Shown one piece after another: positions 33,265-45,573 of a DNA stretch of 64,000 nt; the first letter of the stretch is position 1; each line of letters opens with the position of its first letter. Source of the stretch: Rutidosis leptorrhynchoides (taxonomy: Eukaryota; Streptophyta; Magnoliopsida; Asterales; Asteraceae). The position numbers and the translations under genes were made by a program. The DNA lies in the NCBI RefSeq assembly GCF_046630445.1, contig NC_092340.1:21573001-21637000 (forward strand), in the 5' to 3' direction. The notes below the pieces were generated by a model. That model was not told the origin of the DNA. It worked only from the letters and a program-made list of their open reading frames with translations, and did not search any database.

Positions 33265-33931
33265 TAGGGATGGCAATGGATAGGATATGGATAGGGTGAT
33301 GCCGTATTCATATAATATTCATTTAGTTTTTGTTCATTCATATTTATATCCATTTAATTTCAGATCATCTATTCATATTCAAATCCAATGGATTTAGCGG
33401 GTTAATAGATATCCAATGGATGTTAAAAAAATATTATAATATTTTCTAATATTCAATTAAAATAAAAACGTATTACAACAAAAATAAATATAACATGACA
33501 TAATTAAAATCTACCCACAAGATTGTGTAATCCTTGTCGAAGATATAACAAATTTTTTTTATTTTTACTATAAAACATAGATTATGAAAAATTATATGTG
33601 AAATTTGTAAGTTTATATTATTATTTATACGTATTTTATTGTAATATATTATAGTTATTTAATTATGGATTGAAAGAAATATGTAAATTTAACGGTAAAT
33701 AAACTTGTAATAGTAAATATGTACGCATATATCTATATTTATATATTTGTATATGTATTTCGGGTGGTAATGGATATATCCATGGATGAAACTTTTCATC
33801 CATATTCATATCCATATCCGTTAAGGTTCATCCGTATCCGTATCCATATCCATTTAGGTTCATCCATATCCATCACGAAGCGGGTGGATCGGGTGGATAT
33901 CCATCGGATCGGGTGGCCATTGCCATCCCTA
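33265..33931. mobile_element. hAT-type MITE, copy 1
   Basis: Termini TAGGGATGGCAATGG and CCATTGCCATCCCTA are a 15-bp perfect inverted repeat. The target duplication is ATCTGTAAT (33252-33260 and 33931-33939, sharing the final A), within the 8-9 bp expected for hAT, with an extra TAGG beside the left terminus. The interior is rich in GGATATGGATA and ATTCATAT words and has no gene. About 667 bp. Confidence 0.8.
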
Positions 33932-33939
33932 TCTGTAAT

Positions 33940-34566
33940 CGTGTTTTTCGTTTTTTATTGATAGAAAGGAACGGCATGGTAGATGGGTATTTTAGGAAAC
34001 ACACATGAATCTGACATCAGAGAGATAATTCTGACATTAGATAAATCTTAACCATTGGATTAACCCATAAAAACCTCATCTAATGGTAGGAATTGCCTGT
34101 TTTAATTATCTTTATTAAAATCTGAAGTAAATAATACTTTGCTTTAATAGATAGTGTAGATTTCACAATTTTGAGTATACATTTTCATGATACAGCTAAC
34201 TAAAGTGATGTAATCAACAATCGCATATATTCAGACCTTTGGAGACGTATGTTGGGTTAATTGGTTTGTTTAATATTTTATGCTAAGATTGAGTTGATTA
34301 GAAGTTGTTATTTAATATGTTACATTTTAATTTTAATTAGTACTTTAGGTGTTACATGTGCTAGGTAAAATATGTGAACGTTTAATAGTTGGAGTTGGTT
34401 TTGTGTTGACCGACTCTTGTGGTATACGTGTAAAATAGTGCTATTTTCATGTTGAGTTTTATTAGGAAGTGGCTTAGTGGTAGTTTGTATTTATTGGTTA
34501 TTTATATGTTCACTTTTTACTCCTTTTTTCTTTCTGTCCACGGAAGTCACATTTATCCTTTAATTC
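33940..34566. other. Intergenic, nothing recognised
   Basis: AT-rich spacer between the hAT MITE and Copia element B. No feature recognised. Confidence 0.5.
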
Positions 34567-34571
34567 ATTTC

Positions 34572-34794
34572 TGTTATAATTCAGTAGGCTTATAACTACC
34601 TTTAGTGGCCTAGTTCTTGACTGTAGACTACTAATAAGTATATAGAGAGAATATGAGAGAATATGAGAGAATATGAGAGAATATATTTAGTGTGTATTTT
34701 ATAAACTCATAACACACATATTTATACTCAAAAAATCTACTATACAATATCTATAATAATAATAAAATTAACATCCAATTTAACTTTTATAACA
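34572..34794 (-). repeat. 3' LTR of Copia element B
   Basis: TGTTATAATTCAGTAGGC to TTTTATAACA, 223 bp. It contains a GAGAATAT tandem run. One base differs from 40492-40714. Confidence 0.95.
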
Positions 34795-34939
34795 CTCCCC
34801 CTTGGATGACAATTTTATTAGAGAATAACTAGTACTGCCTCGTTAAAAACCTTGCTAAAGAAAATCCATTGGGATAAAACTTTAGCTAAGGGAAAAAGAG
34901 TGCAGCATAGAGTTGACTCCCCCTCAAGTAGGCAACGCA

Positions 34940-37700
34940 TAAATTGTTACATCTTCTGAACATGCCTCATGCCAATATTATGAATGTGTGTTCTGAAAAT
35001 AGCAGTTGGAAGTGCTTTGGTGAAAAGGTCAGCAGAGTTTTTGCTGGACTGAACATATCTCATTTCAATCTGGTTGTCCTTAATGAGATTTTGAGTGTAT
35101 GAGAAGAATCTAGGAGGTATGTGTTTTGTTCGGTCACTTTTGATATACCCTTCTTTCATCTGTGTTATGCAAGCTACATTATCTTCATAGATAGTTGTTG
35201 GACTTTTATCGCGTTCTAGTCCACAAGAATCAGTAATGAGTTGTGTCATTGATCTCAACCAAAAACATTCCCGAGTAGCTTCATGTAATGCAATCACTTC
35301 GGCATGATTTGATGATGTTGCAACAAGTGTTTGTTTTTGAGAACGCCATGATATTGCGGTACCTCCATTTAGGAATACATATCCATTTTGAGATTTAGCT
35401 TTATGTGGATCAGATAAATAACCTGCATTTGCATAACCAACCAAATCTTGTTTCGATTCGTTAGAATAAAATAATCCTAAATCAGTAGTTCCTCGAAGGT
35501 ATCGAAATATGTGTTTGATCCCATTCCAGTGTCTTTTGGTAGGAGCTGAGTTGAACCTTGCCAACAAATTAACTGCAAAAGAAATGTCAGGTCTTGTACA
35601 ATTTGTAAGATACATAAGAGCTTCAATTGCACTAAGATATGGTACTTCTGGTCATAGGATATCTTCATGATCTTCACAGGGACGAAATGGATCAGTGTCA
35701 ACATTAAGTGATCTAACAACCATAGGAGTACTTAATGGTTTTGCCTTGTCCATATTAAAACGTTTTAAAATCTTTTCAGTATATGTTGTTTGATGTACAA
35801 GTAAACCATTAGGCATATGTTCAATTTGTAAACCAAGGCAATACTTGGTTTTTCCGAGATCTTTCATTTCAAATTCTTTCTTTAGAAGTTGAATGGCTTC
35901 ATGGATCTCTTTATTTGTACCTATGATATTAAGACCATTGACATAAATAACTACGATATATATCTGGTCATTGTTTTCATAATTAAAACACATGTGCAAA
36001 TAAGTTTATATGTATACACTTTTCTTATCAAGTAATCACTTAATCCGTTATACTATTGTATCAACCCATATAAAAATCTTTGTGATTCAATGGAATACAT
36101 TTCTTTAGGTTTTGCGTTAGATGTTTCTGATACCTTAAACCCTTCAGGTATATTCATATATATCACTATCAAGTGATCCATATAGATAAGTAGTAACAAC
36201 ATCCATGAGATGCATTTAAGTAACTACCAGGTTGATTAAGTATCTAATAAGTAATTGTATCCATTACATAAGGATAAGTTTTCCTCATAATTCATTTCTA
36301 GTCTTTGTGGGAAACCTTGAGTTACAAGTCTAGTTTTGCCTTGTATCTTCATTTGCACATTTCTTTTTCGGATAAAAATTTATTTATATCCCATACGTTT
36401 CACATCTTTAAAAGTGATAACGATTGATCCGAAAACTTTTCTTTTATTGAGTGATTCTAATTCAGCTCGTATTGCTCCTTTCTGTTGAGCTCAATCATGT
36501 CTATTTTGATATTCAATGACAGATTTTGGTTCCAGATCATCATCTTTATTCATGATGTCATTGTAACATTATATGAAAATATCTCATCAAGATTTTTCAT
36601 TTCATTTCGGTTCCATAATATTACATAATTTATTGCAATTTATGTATTTACATTTATCAATATCATCTGCAGAAGGAATATTGATTTGTGGTTCTTCTTG
36701 AACACTTTTTTTTTTTTACCTCATTATCAGCTGATTTTTCTTTTCTAGGATTTTTATCTTTGGAACCAATTTGTCTTCCACGTTTCAGACGTGGCGAAGA
36801 CTCATGAGTGACATTATTGCCAGCTTTTGGAATTTCAATTCTAGCTTAAGCATTTACTGCTGGTATATATGATTTAGTCACTCTTTTTGTATCTTTAAAT
36901 GCATAAAGTAATTAATTTGCAAGTTCTTGCATATGCATTATTTTTGAACTTTCGTTTCGCATTCTTTTGTGCGAGTTCTATATACCTTAATTGATGTTCA
37001 CATAATGAAGCATCTTTTTATTTATTTTTCATTTCTCCCCCTAATATAGGGAACAATGTTTCATTAAAGTGACAATCAGCAAAATGTGCTGTAAAACATC
37101 ACCCGTCATGGGTTCAATATATCTTATGATTGAAGATGTTTCATATCCAACATATATTTCCATCCTTCTTTGAGGAATCATTTATTGTGGTGGTGCAATT
37201 AAAAATACACTGCACAACCAAATGTTCTAAGATGGAAAATATTTGGCTCTCGACCAAAATTAAGTTGGTAATGGAGAATATTTATGACTTGCACTTGGTT
37301 TAATGCGAATTAATATCGCATCATGTAATTTTACATGTCCCCATATATATATTGAGAGTTTTGTACTCATTTCCAATTATCTAGTTATTAGCTGCAAGCG
37401 TTTATCTATTGATTTAGCTAAACCAATTTTGTGTATGCACATGAGTAACTGGATGTTCAACAACAATCCCTGTAGACATATAATAATCATTCAATACTTG
37501 AGATGTTAACTCACCAGCATTATCAAGTCTCATCATTTTAATGATGTAATCAGAATAATGTGTTCTCAATTTAATAATTTGTGCAAGAAACTTTGCAAAT
37601 GCCATATTACGGCTTGATAACACACAAACATGAGACCATCCGCTAGATGCGTCTATTAGAATCATGAAATATCAAAATGGTCCACATGATGGATGAATTG
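34940..37700 (-). pseudogene. Copia element B pol remnants
   Basis: From right to left on the minus strand: an integrase-core piece (DASSGWSHVCVLSSRN and RLDNAGELTS, about 37420-37660), a reverse transcriptase piece with the VIYVNGLNIIG equivalent of the YVDD region (about 35650-36000), and an RNase H piece (TRPDISFAVNLLARF to SADLFTKALP, about 34950-35610). The lineage is Copia. Many breaks separate the pieces. Confidence 0.8.
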
Positions 37701-37789
37701 GTCCATATATATTCCCTTGAATTCTTTCAAGAAATATTGGTGATTCTTTCTCAATGTGCTTTTCATTAATCACCATATGCACTTTTAAT

Positions 37790-37890
37790 CATATGCGCTG
37801 CGCTTTTCATCATATGCGCTTTTCATCATATGCGCTTTTTATCATATGCGCTTTTAATCATATACGCGCTTTTTATCATATGCGCTTTTC
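37790..37890. repeat. TCATATGCGCTTTT short tandem repeat
   Basis: About six to seven copies of a 14-18-bp word CATATGCGCTTTT(C/T/A)AT lie inside Copia element B. Confidence 0.8.
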
Positions 37891-37948
37891 AGTGCTACAT
37901 AGATATTTCTCATTATCTGTTATCATTTACTGATAATCATATCCATTA

Positions 37949-39520
<1,572 letters not shown>

Positions 39521-39524
39521 CCTT

Positions 39525-39892
39525 TCTTATTTTAACTTTTAAGATTTACTTTTAATAAAAATACTTTTTCTATTTTAACTTTTAAGATTTACTTTTAATA
39601 AAATACAAACTACTTTTTTTTCATTTTAACTTTTAAGATTTACTTTTAATAAAAATACAAACTACTTTTTCTTATTTTAACTTTTAAGATTTACTTTTAA
39701 TAAAAATACAAACTACTTTTTTTATTTTAACTTTTGAGATTTACTTTTAATAAAAATACAAACTACTTTTCTTATTTTAACTTTTAAGATTTACTTTTAA
39801 TAAAAATACAAACTACTTTTTCTTATTTTAACTTTTAAGATTTACTTTTAATAAAAATACAAACTACCTTTTCTTATTTTAACTTTTAAGAT
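39525..39892. repeat. About 50-bp tandem repeat, seven to eight units
   Basis: Each unit reads TTATTTTAACTTTTAAGATT followed by TACTTTTAATAAAAATACAA and ACTACTTTTTC. Units differ by one or a few bases, mostly in T-run length. The array lies in the interior of Copia element B. Confidence 0.9.
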
Positions 39893-40021
39893 TATAAATT
39901 TAAGAATAAATATTAGTATGCATGAAATAAATAATGATTAATTGCATAAGTAATCATAAATGTTAGATAACATATAAAGACCCCATCGTATTCGTATTGA
40001 TCGGAATTAATCTCGACCCAT

Positions 40022-40090
40022 GGTACCGTGTTGTCAAATGACGTGTTGCGTACATAAAGTACCGTGTTGTCAAATGACGTGTTGCGTACA
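40022..40090. repeat. Two copies of a ~37-bp direct repeat
   Basis: TACCGTGTTGTCAAATGACG followed by TGTTGCGTACA occurs twice in tandem. Confidence 0.85.
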
Positions 40091-40106
40091 ATCATGAGGT
40101 CTTATT

Positions 40107-40415
40107 AACATAAATATAAATGTTAGTGAAGTTAATAAGAGTTAGATTACAGAAAATATAATTCAGGCAGTATAACCGACCATATATAACTTAAATAACA
40201 TAAATATAAATGTTAGTGAAGTTAATAAAAATTAGATTACAGAAATATAATTCAGGCGGTATAACCGACCATATATAACTTAAATAACATAAATATAAAT
40301 GTTAGTGAAGTTAATAAAAGTTAGATTACAGAAATATAATTCAGGCGGTATAACCGACCACATATAACTTAAATAACATAAATATAAATGTTAGTGAAGT
40401 TAATAAAAGTTAGAT
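40107..40415. repeat. ~89-bp tandem repeat, about 3.5 units
   Basis: Units begin AACATAAATATAAATGTTAG and contain ATTCAGGCGGTATAACCGAC. They start near 40107, 40197, 40286 and 40375. The array lies between the ~50-bp array and the right LTR of Copia element B, in the stretch where an untranslated leader is expected. Confidence 0.9.
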
Positions 40416-40491
40416 AATTTCTTACCTTGATTAGTGACGTGTGCTTGCTTAGATAAACCTTGATTATACGGAGCACTTCGTGCTGATAATG

Positions 40492-40714
40492 TGTTATAAT
40501 TCAGTAGGCTTATAACTACCTTTAGTGGCCTAGTTCTTGACTGTAGACTACTAATAAGTATATAGAGAAAATATGAGAGAATATGAGAGAATATGAGAGA
40601 ATATATTTAGTGTGTATTTTATAAACTCATAACACACATATTTATACTCAAAAAATCTACTATACAATATCTATAATAATAATAAAATTAACATCCAATT
40701 TAACTTTTATAACA
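40492..40714 (-). repeat. 5' LTR of Copia element B
   Basis: 223 bp, one base different from the other LTR. On the element strand it is followed by ATTATCAGCACGAAGTG, a likely primer site that differs from the usual TGGTATCAG. Confidence 0.9.
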
Positions 40715-40719
40715 ATTTG

Positions 40720-41412
40720 GCAATTATGAGTTATTACAAGGGCCTTTGATAGTTTTCGCCTGATACACATTGTTCTATAGAACAATTCAATCATCAACTC
40801 AAAAAAACTAAACGTAAAAATCTAATGACCATTAGTGACCAACCACGTAAAAAAGTACGTGGACCACCCACGTAATTTGTGATAAACCACATAGACCAAC
40901 AACTTAATTTTTTTAAAATCTAAAACATACAAATACCCCACCCTGGACATATATAACCGGCTTGAACCTAATCTAAAAATATCAAGTTTCGAATTTCTTT
41001 ATCGGGGATGAATATTTTTGCCATCCCCTATGTTAATGATACAAACAAGTGACTTGTGAAACCATCCTATTGATTTGACCTAAAGTTTCAAGATACGTTC
41101 GACCAAATAATTTCGTTTTCGAGAGGGATGATCACCTCTGCAAATATCGATCGAAACTTAACACGTGAGAGCCCAGCTCGAGAGGAATCCATGGTTCCCC
41201 GACACTTCATGGGACGGACGTTTGCAATCCCCCTCTAGGTTTCCATTTGGCTAAATAGGCTCAATGCTCTCTTTCTTCGATTCTATACTCTGAGCCACCC
41301 CGATGGTGGGGCCTTAGGGGGGAATAAATAGATATTTTGGTAAGCTTCAATCTCCTATTCAATGAGTATTATGTTTTTTGATCCTATTATAACCAGGCCC
41401 ACTATAATGAGT
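40720..41412. other. Intergenic, nothing recognised
   Basis: Moderately GC-rich at 41150-41330 (GAGCCACCCCGATGGTGGGG and others) but no frame, RNA gene or transposon end was recognised. Confidence 0.45.
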
Positions 41413-41420
41413 ATCCCAGA

Positions 41421-42096
41421 TAGGGATGACAATGGTCACCCAATCCGGTGGGTATCTACCCGATTCATCTGTTTTGTGATGGATATGGATGAACCTAAAT
41501 GGATATGGATACGGATATGGATGAACATAAATGGATATGGATATGGACATGGATGAAAAGTTTCATCCATGAATGTATCCACTACCACCCGAAATACATA
41601 TACAAATACATAAATATAGATATAGATATAAGCTTATATATTTACTATTACAAGTTCATTTACCATTAGATTTACATTTTGCTTTCAACCCTATAATGAT
41701 ATAACTATAATATATTACAATAAAACACGTATATCTAACAAAATAAACTTACAATTTATATTTAATTTTTTCATAATCTATTTTTTATAGTTATTTAACA
41801 AACTTTGTTTTATCTTCGACAAAGATTTCATATTTTTAAAGATAGATTTTAATTATGTCATTTATATTTAGTTTTCGTATACTACGTTTTATTTTAATCG
41901 CATATTAGAAAATAGTATAGCATTTTATTTAATATTCATTGGATATCCATTAACCCGCTTAATTCACTGGATATGGATATGGATGAATGACTAAAACTAA
42001 ATGGATATGAATATGAATATGGATAAACAAAAACTAAATGAATATGAATATTAATACAGAATCACCCGATCCATATCCGATCCATTGTCGTCGCTA
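41421..42096. mobile_element. hAT-type MITE, copy 2, inverted relative to copy 1
   Basis: The left terminus TAGGGATGACAATGG is paired with a right terminus that reads in reverse TAGCGACGACAATGG. The flanks ATCCCAGA and ATCCCATG match at six of eight bases. The interior shares the GGATATGGATATGGATGAA words of copy 1 in opposite orientation. About 676 bp, noncoding, more diverged than copy 1. Confidence 0.75.
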
Positions 42097-42104
42097 ATCC
42101 CATG

Positions 42105-42464
42105 CCCTATTCTGGAAAGAAGCACTGTTCAATTTAGCCGATTGCAAGTTTGCAACAAACGGATCCCAAAACCCGAATTCGTATCCCAAAATTCGTCTTC
42201 GTCTATGTTAAACCTAATGCGAACATGTATAGACCACCAAATCTTAATCTCGATCCATAACCTATACGTGTTAATCACAAACCCGATCTCCTCTCATTCC
42301 AATCAATATCACTACATCCAACGCTTCAGTCTACACAACCCGAATTCGATCCAGATCAATCATCCACACCCGTATCGTACATTCGTACCCAATCAAAACC
42401 CTAGAACACCCTAAACTCTGTACATATTCCAATTCGTACTATTTTTAGTTCAATATATTAATGG
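42105..42464. other. Intergenic, nothing recognised
   Basis: C-rich sequence with short open frames (for example 42085-42414, plus) that has no recognisable domain and may be old exon or chance. Confidence 0.4.
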
Positions 42465-42466
42465 TA

Positions 42467-42673
42467 CTACCTTCGTCTCATTCCAATAGTCCAGTATTCC
42501 ATTTTGGGCTGTCCCAAATTAATAGTCCACTTCCATAAATAGAAAGGAAAGAAGATATTTCATTGGTGGATCTGGAGAGAGAAGATATTTCATTGGTGGA
42601 GAAATGAAGTTAGTGGGATTTCCTAAAACTGCGTGTTTTTTGTCTGTGGACTATTGGAATGAGACGGAGGTAG
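42467..42673. mobile_element. Stowaway MITE
   Basis: CTACCTTCGTCTCATTCCAA and its inverted copy ending GAATGAGACGGAGGTAG make nearly perfect inverted repeats of about 27 bp (TCGTCTC against CCGTCTC is the one visible mismatch). TA target duplications flank it (42465-42466 and 42674-42675). A 20-bp word AAGATATTTCATTGGTGGA is duplicated inside. 207 bp, noncoding. Confidence 0.9.
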
Positions 42674-42675
42674 TA

Positions 42676-42950
42676 CTAATTAACATGTTTATTTTTTTCC
42701 CACATAATTTGGTCACTTTATGAACTCCTTGTTGGGTTACTACTGCTCAAACGCATGGAGTCCAGGTAATTTCATTATGTGTTGATTTCTTACAATTGTA
42801 TTTGAATTTAAATACTACATGATGGTTTGATACGATATTTTGTTAGTTAAATACAAGTTTTTAGATGGCAGGGGAAGTTCATTTAAGCATTTTTCTTCTT
42901 CTATAGGGATAGTGTTTAAATATATCCTGTGCTTTAAAGTACCTCGTGTC
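42676..42950. other. Spacer
   Basis: About 275 bp, no feature recognised. Confidence 0.5.
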
Positions 42951-42954
42951 ATGT

Positions 42955-44216
42955 TGATGTTATGCGAGGAGGTACGAAATAGTTTATATTTTTACTAGGA
43001 AATACTATTAAATATGCTAAAATTTTACACAAGTTTTAATTATTTATTTACAAATGGGATATACCTAAACCTTGCTACAACACTATAGGCAGTGTACCTA
43101 ATCGTAGAGTAGTATAGTTTTTAGGAAGTCCGGTTCGTTCCACAGGGAGCGGGCTTATTGCACACTATATTTTTAAACAACTATATTTGTACAAAAAATA
43201 TATAATTATATATAATAATATATAAAAGGGGGTTTACCGTTTAATGACCGGTTTGTCGATTTATATTTTAAGCGAAGCGTATAGTAAATGATGATATTTA
43301 AATAACAATATAAAATAAATAACAATAATTAAAATGACAATAAATAAAAGTACGATAATTAGAAGTGCAATTAAATATAAAATAAAGGAAATAAAATATG
43401 AAATAAAATAATTATGCTTATTTAAACTTCCGTAACCATGATGGTTGACGTGTTAATTTTAGTTTTATGCCCATAGGTTAATTGTCCTTTGTCCTGGATT
43501 ATTTAATATGTCCGTCTGGCTTTTGTCCATAACAGTCCATCGGTCATAAATTTAAAGTGCGAGTATCCTCGTCAAATTATTCTTATACCCGAAGTCAAAT
43601 ATTCCAACTAATTGGGGACTTAAACTGTAACAAGATTTTAATACTTTGTTTAATAATTACACCAGGATATCGACTGTGTGTAACCCAAGGTTTTAATACT
43701 TTGTTATCAATTATGCCAAGTGTCCTTATACATAATTTCACCCCTGTTTTAATAATTCTAGTGACTATTAATCCATTCCCGTGTCCGGTTAAATGAACTA
43801 TTATTCGCACATATAAATACCCCGCCCATCGTGTCCGATTGAGTGTATATGGTTATTTATAGGGACGTCCAATTGTAAATCTTTATATTAAAATTAACAA
43901 GCTATCATTTAGTTAAACAAATATAAAGCCCATTAATAGCCCATAGTCTAATTTCCACAAGTGTCGTTCTTTTGTCCAAACCCCAATTATGGTACAAAGC
44001 CCAATTACCCCGTCTTTAATATTTAGTCCAACATCATGATTACTTTGGCTCAAATAAGCATAATAATAACTTAAGTACGAGACATTAATTTAAAAAGGAG
44101 AACATAGCTTACATTGATTATTTATCGCGTAGTGTTACACGGACAGAGCTCCGACCTTAAAACCCGTAAAAATAACTTTTACATAACCCAAACTAATCTA
44201 ATATAACACTGATCTA

Positions 44217-44258
<42 letters not shown>

Positions 44259-44855
44259 CTACGGAGTATTATTATTATTATGTTATTTAAACTCGCAGAA
44301 TTCGTGGCCTTTTATAGGGATTTCTGATTTTTCAAACTCCGCGAGTCGTGGAGTTTTTGGCCTTCAAACTCCGCGAGTCGTGGAGTTTGATTTTCCAGCT
44401 CACATCAATTTGGATCTTAGCTTTGCCGACATAATATATAAATAAATATAATATATAAATAATTTTAAGAATTATTTAAATATTATATTATATTTATGTG
44501 CATAGTTGACTTGTAATTTTTAGTCCGTTGCGTCGAGCGTTGAGAGTTTACTCATGTCCCGGTTCCGGATTTTCGAACGTCCTTGCGCATTATTTTATAT
44601 CGTGTACTTTGCGTTCCGCAACTTGTACTCTTTTCATTTTTAGACGTTTCTCATCAATAAATTGAACCACTTGGATTGTATCTTGTACATTTGAGCTTTT
44701 TGGTCATTTGCGTCTTCAAATCGTCGTTTTCACCTTTTGTCTTCGCACTTATTTAATATAAACGATTACAACTTCAAATAGGACAATTACAACTAAATAA
44801 TTTACATATTGGGAGGATATTGCTACTAAATATATGTTCATTTGGAGCACTATCA
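42955..44855 (-). repeat. 3' LTR of minus-strand Athila fragment
   Basis: 1901 bp, TG...CA. Shared landmarks are the CCGGTTTGTCGAT motif near 43242, the GGGAGC-CGAACCGG block and the CGTTGCGTCG block. Near 44334-44388 two copies of ACTCCGCGAGTCGTGGAGT lie just upstream, on the element strand, of a CTATAAAAGG box, a layout also seen in the LTR at 47922. Confidence 0.85.
44334..44388 (-). repeat. Paired palindromes upstream of TATA box in Athila LTR
   Basis: AAACTCCGCGAGTCGTGGAG occurs at 44334 and 44366. Each copy is an imperfect palindrome centred on GAGTC. On the element strand they precede the CTATAAAAGGCC box (plus 44307-44320). Confidence 0.8.
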
Positions 44856-45573
44856 AATATCCCCACACTTGAAAGTTGCTTGTCCTCAAGCAATACAGAA
44901 CTTGAAATTAAATCACACGAATCACTTCTTTATTCTTCACACTTTATACATTAGTGATTTTGAGATGGTGGTATAAACAATGATAGTAACGATAGAACCA
45001 TGGTTAAAGGTGGGTGTGTCATCCACAGTTGCCTCGGGTTTAGGTCAACGACACTTGCAATCAAATAGCCGATTTACTTTCGGTTTCCAAAGCAAAGTGC
45101 ACATTTGAAAGGCGGTTTACAGTCCCACATGACTATGAAAATTTAGATCCTTAAGGAAATTGGATCTTTATGAAAACATTTGATCTTTTGAAAATTCAAT
45201 CTAGCTTTTACCCTAGACAAGTTTTCCGGAATAACCCTTCACCGGTGTTTGCAAAATATTTTTGTGGGTTGTGTGGGTTTCAGATTTGAAAATTTTAGCT
45301 CAACACTTGTGGTTTTGTGTTACCCACTTGTTAACCTTGTATTAGGAAAGCAACACGTCCAGTTTACTTGTCCCGTATATTACCTTTCGGCAAACTACCA
45401 TCCGGTTGTAAAGGAAAGCGATGAACAAGAAACTGTTAAGGCAATGTCTAATGACATACATTTGATTATGGTCCACAAATGTGTCGGATGTTATTACTAT
45501 CCTTTGTAGGAGCAATAGTAAGATCATCCTATAATTTTTTCGGTCTGGCACAAGGTCCTGTCTCCGACCATGC
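44856..45573 (-). other. 3' internal block of minus-strand Athila fragment
   Basis: On the element strand the block ends in the purine tract AAGTGTGGGGATATT before the LTR. It matches by eye 62530-63110 of the young plus-strand Athila. No protein of known family. Confidence 0.7.

Larger units (their letters stand above)
42955..45573 (-). mobile_element. Athila element fragment, minus strand
   Basis: This LTR fossil keeps only one LTR (42955-44855) and about 720 bp of the adjacent 3' internal region (44856-45573), oriented to the minus strand. It ends sharply where an unrelated LTR-like sequence begins at 45574. The internal part matches, in reverse, the 3' noncoding blocks of the two plus-strand Athila elements. 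The rest of the element is not in the window. It is older than the sequence that cuts it. Confidence 0.8.

Noticed and set aside
33719-33961. Open frames rich in Tyr, Pro and Ile in the hAT MITEs (also 41359-41556)
   Set aside because: These are translations of the GGATATGG/CCATATCC repeats that make up the MITE interior.
42085-42414. 109-codon open frame as a host gene
   Set aside because: No domain, His/Ile/Pro/Asn-rich composition, starts inside the end of the hAT MITE, and no plausible promoter or splice context.
45249-45551. Short open frames on both strands (86 and 69 codons)
   Set aside because: They lie in the Athila 3' noncoding block and reappear at 62491-62841 simply because the DNA is shared. 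No domain is recognised.
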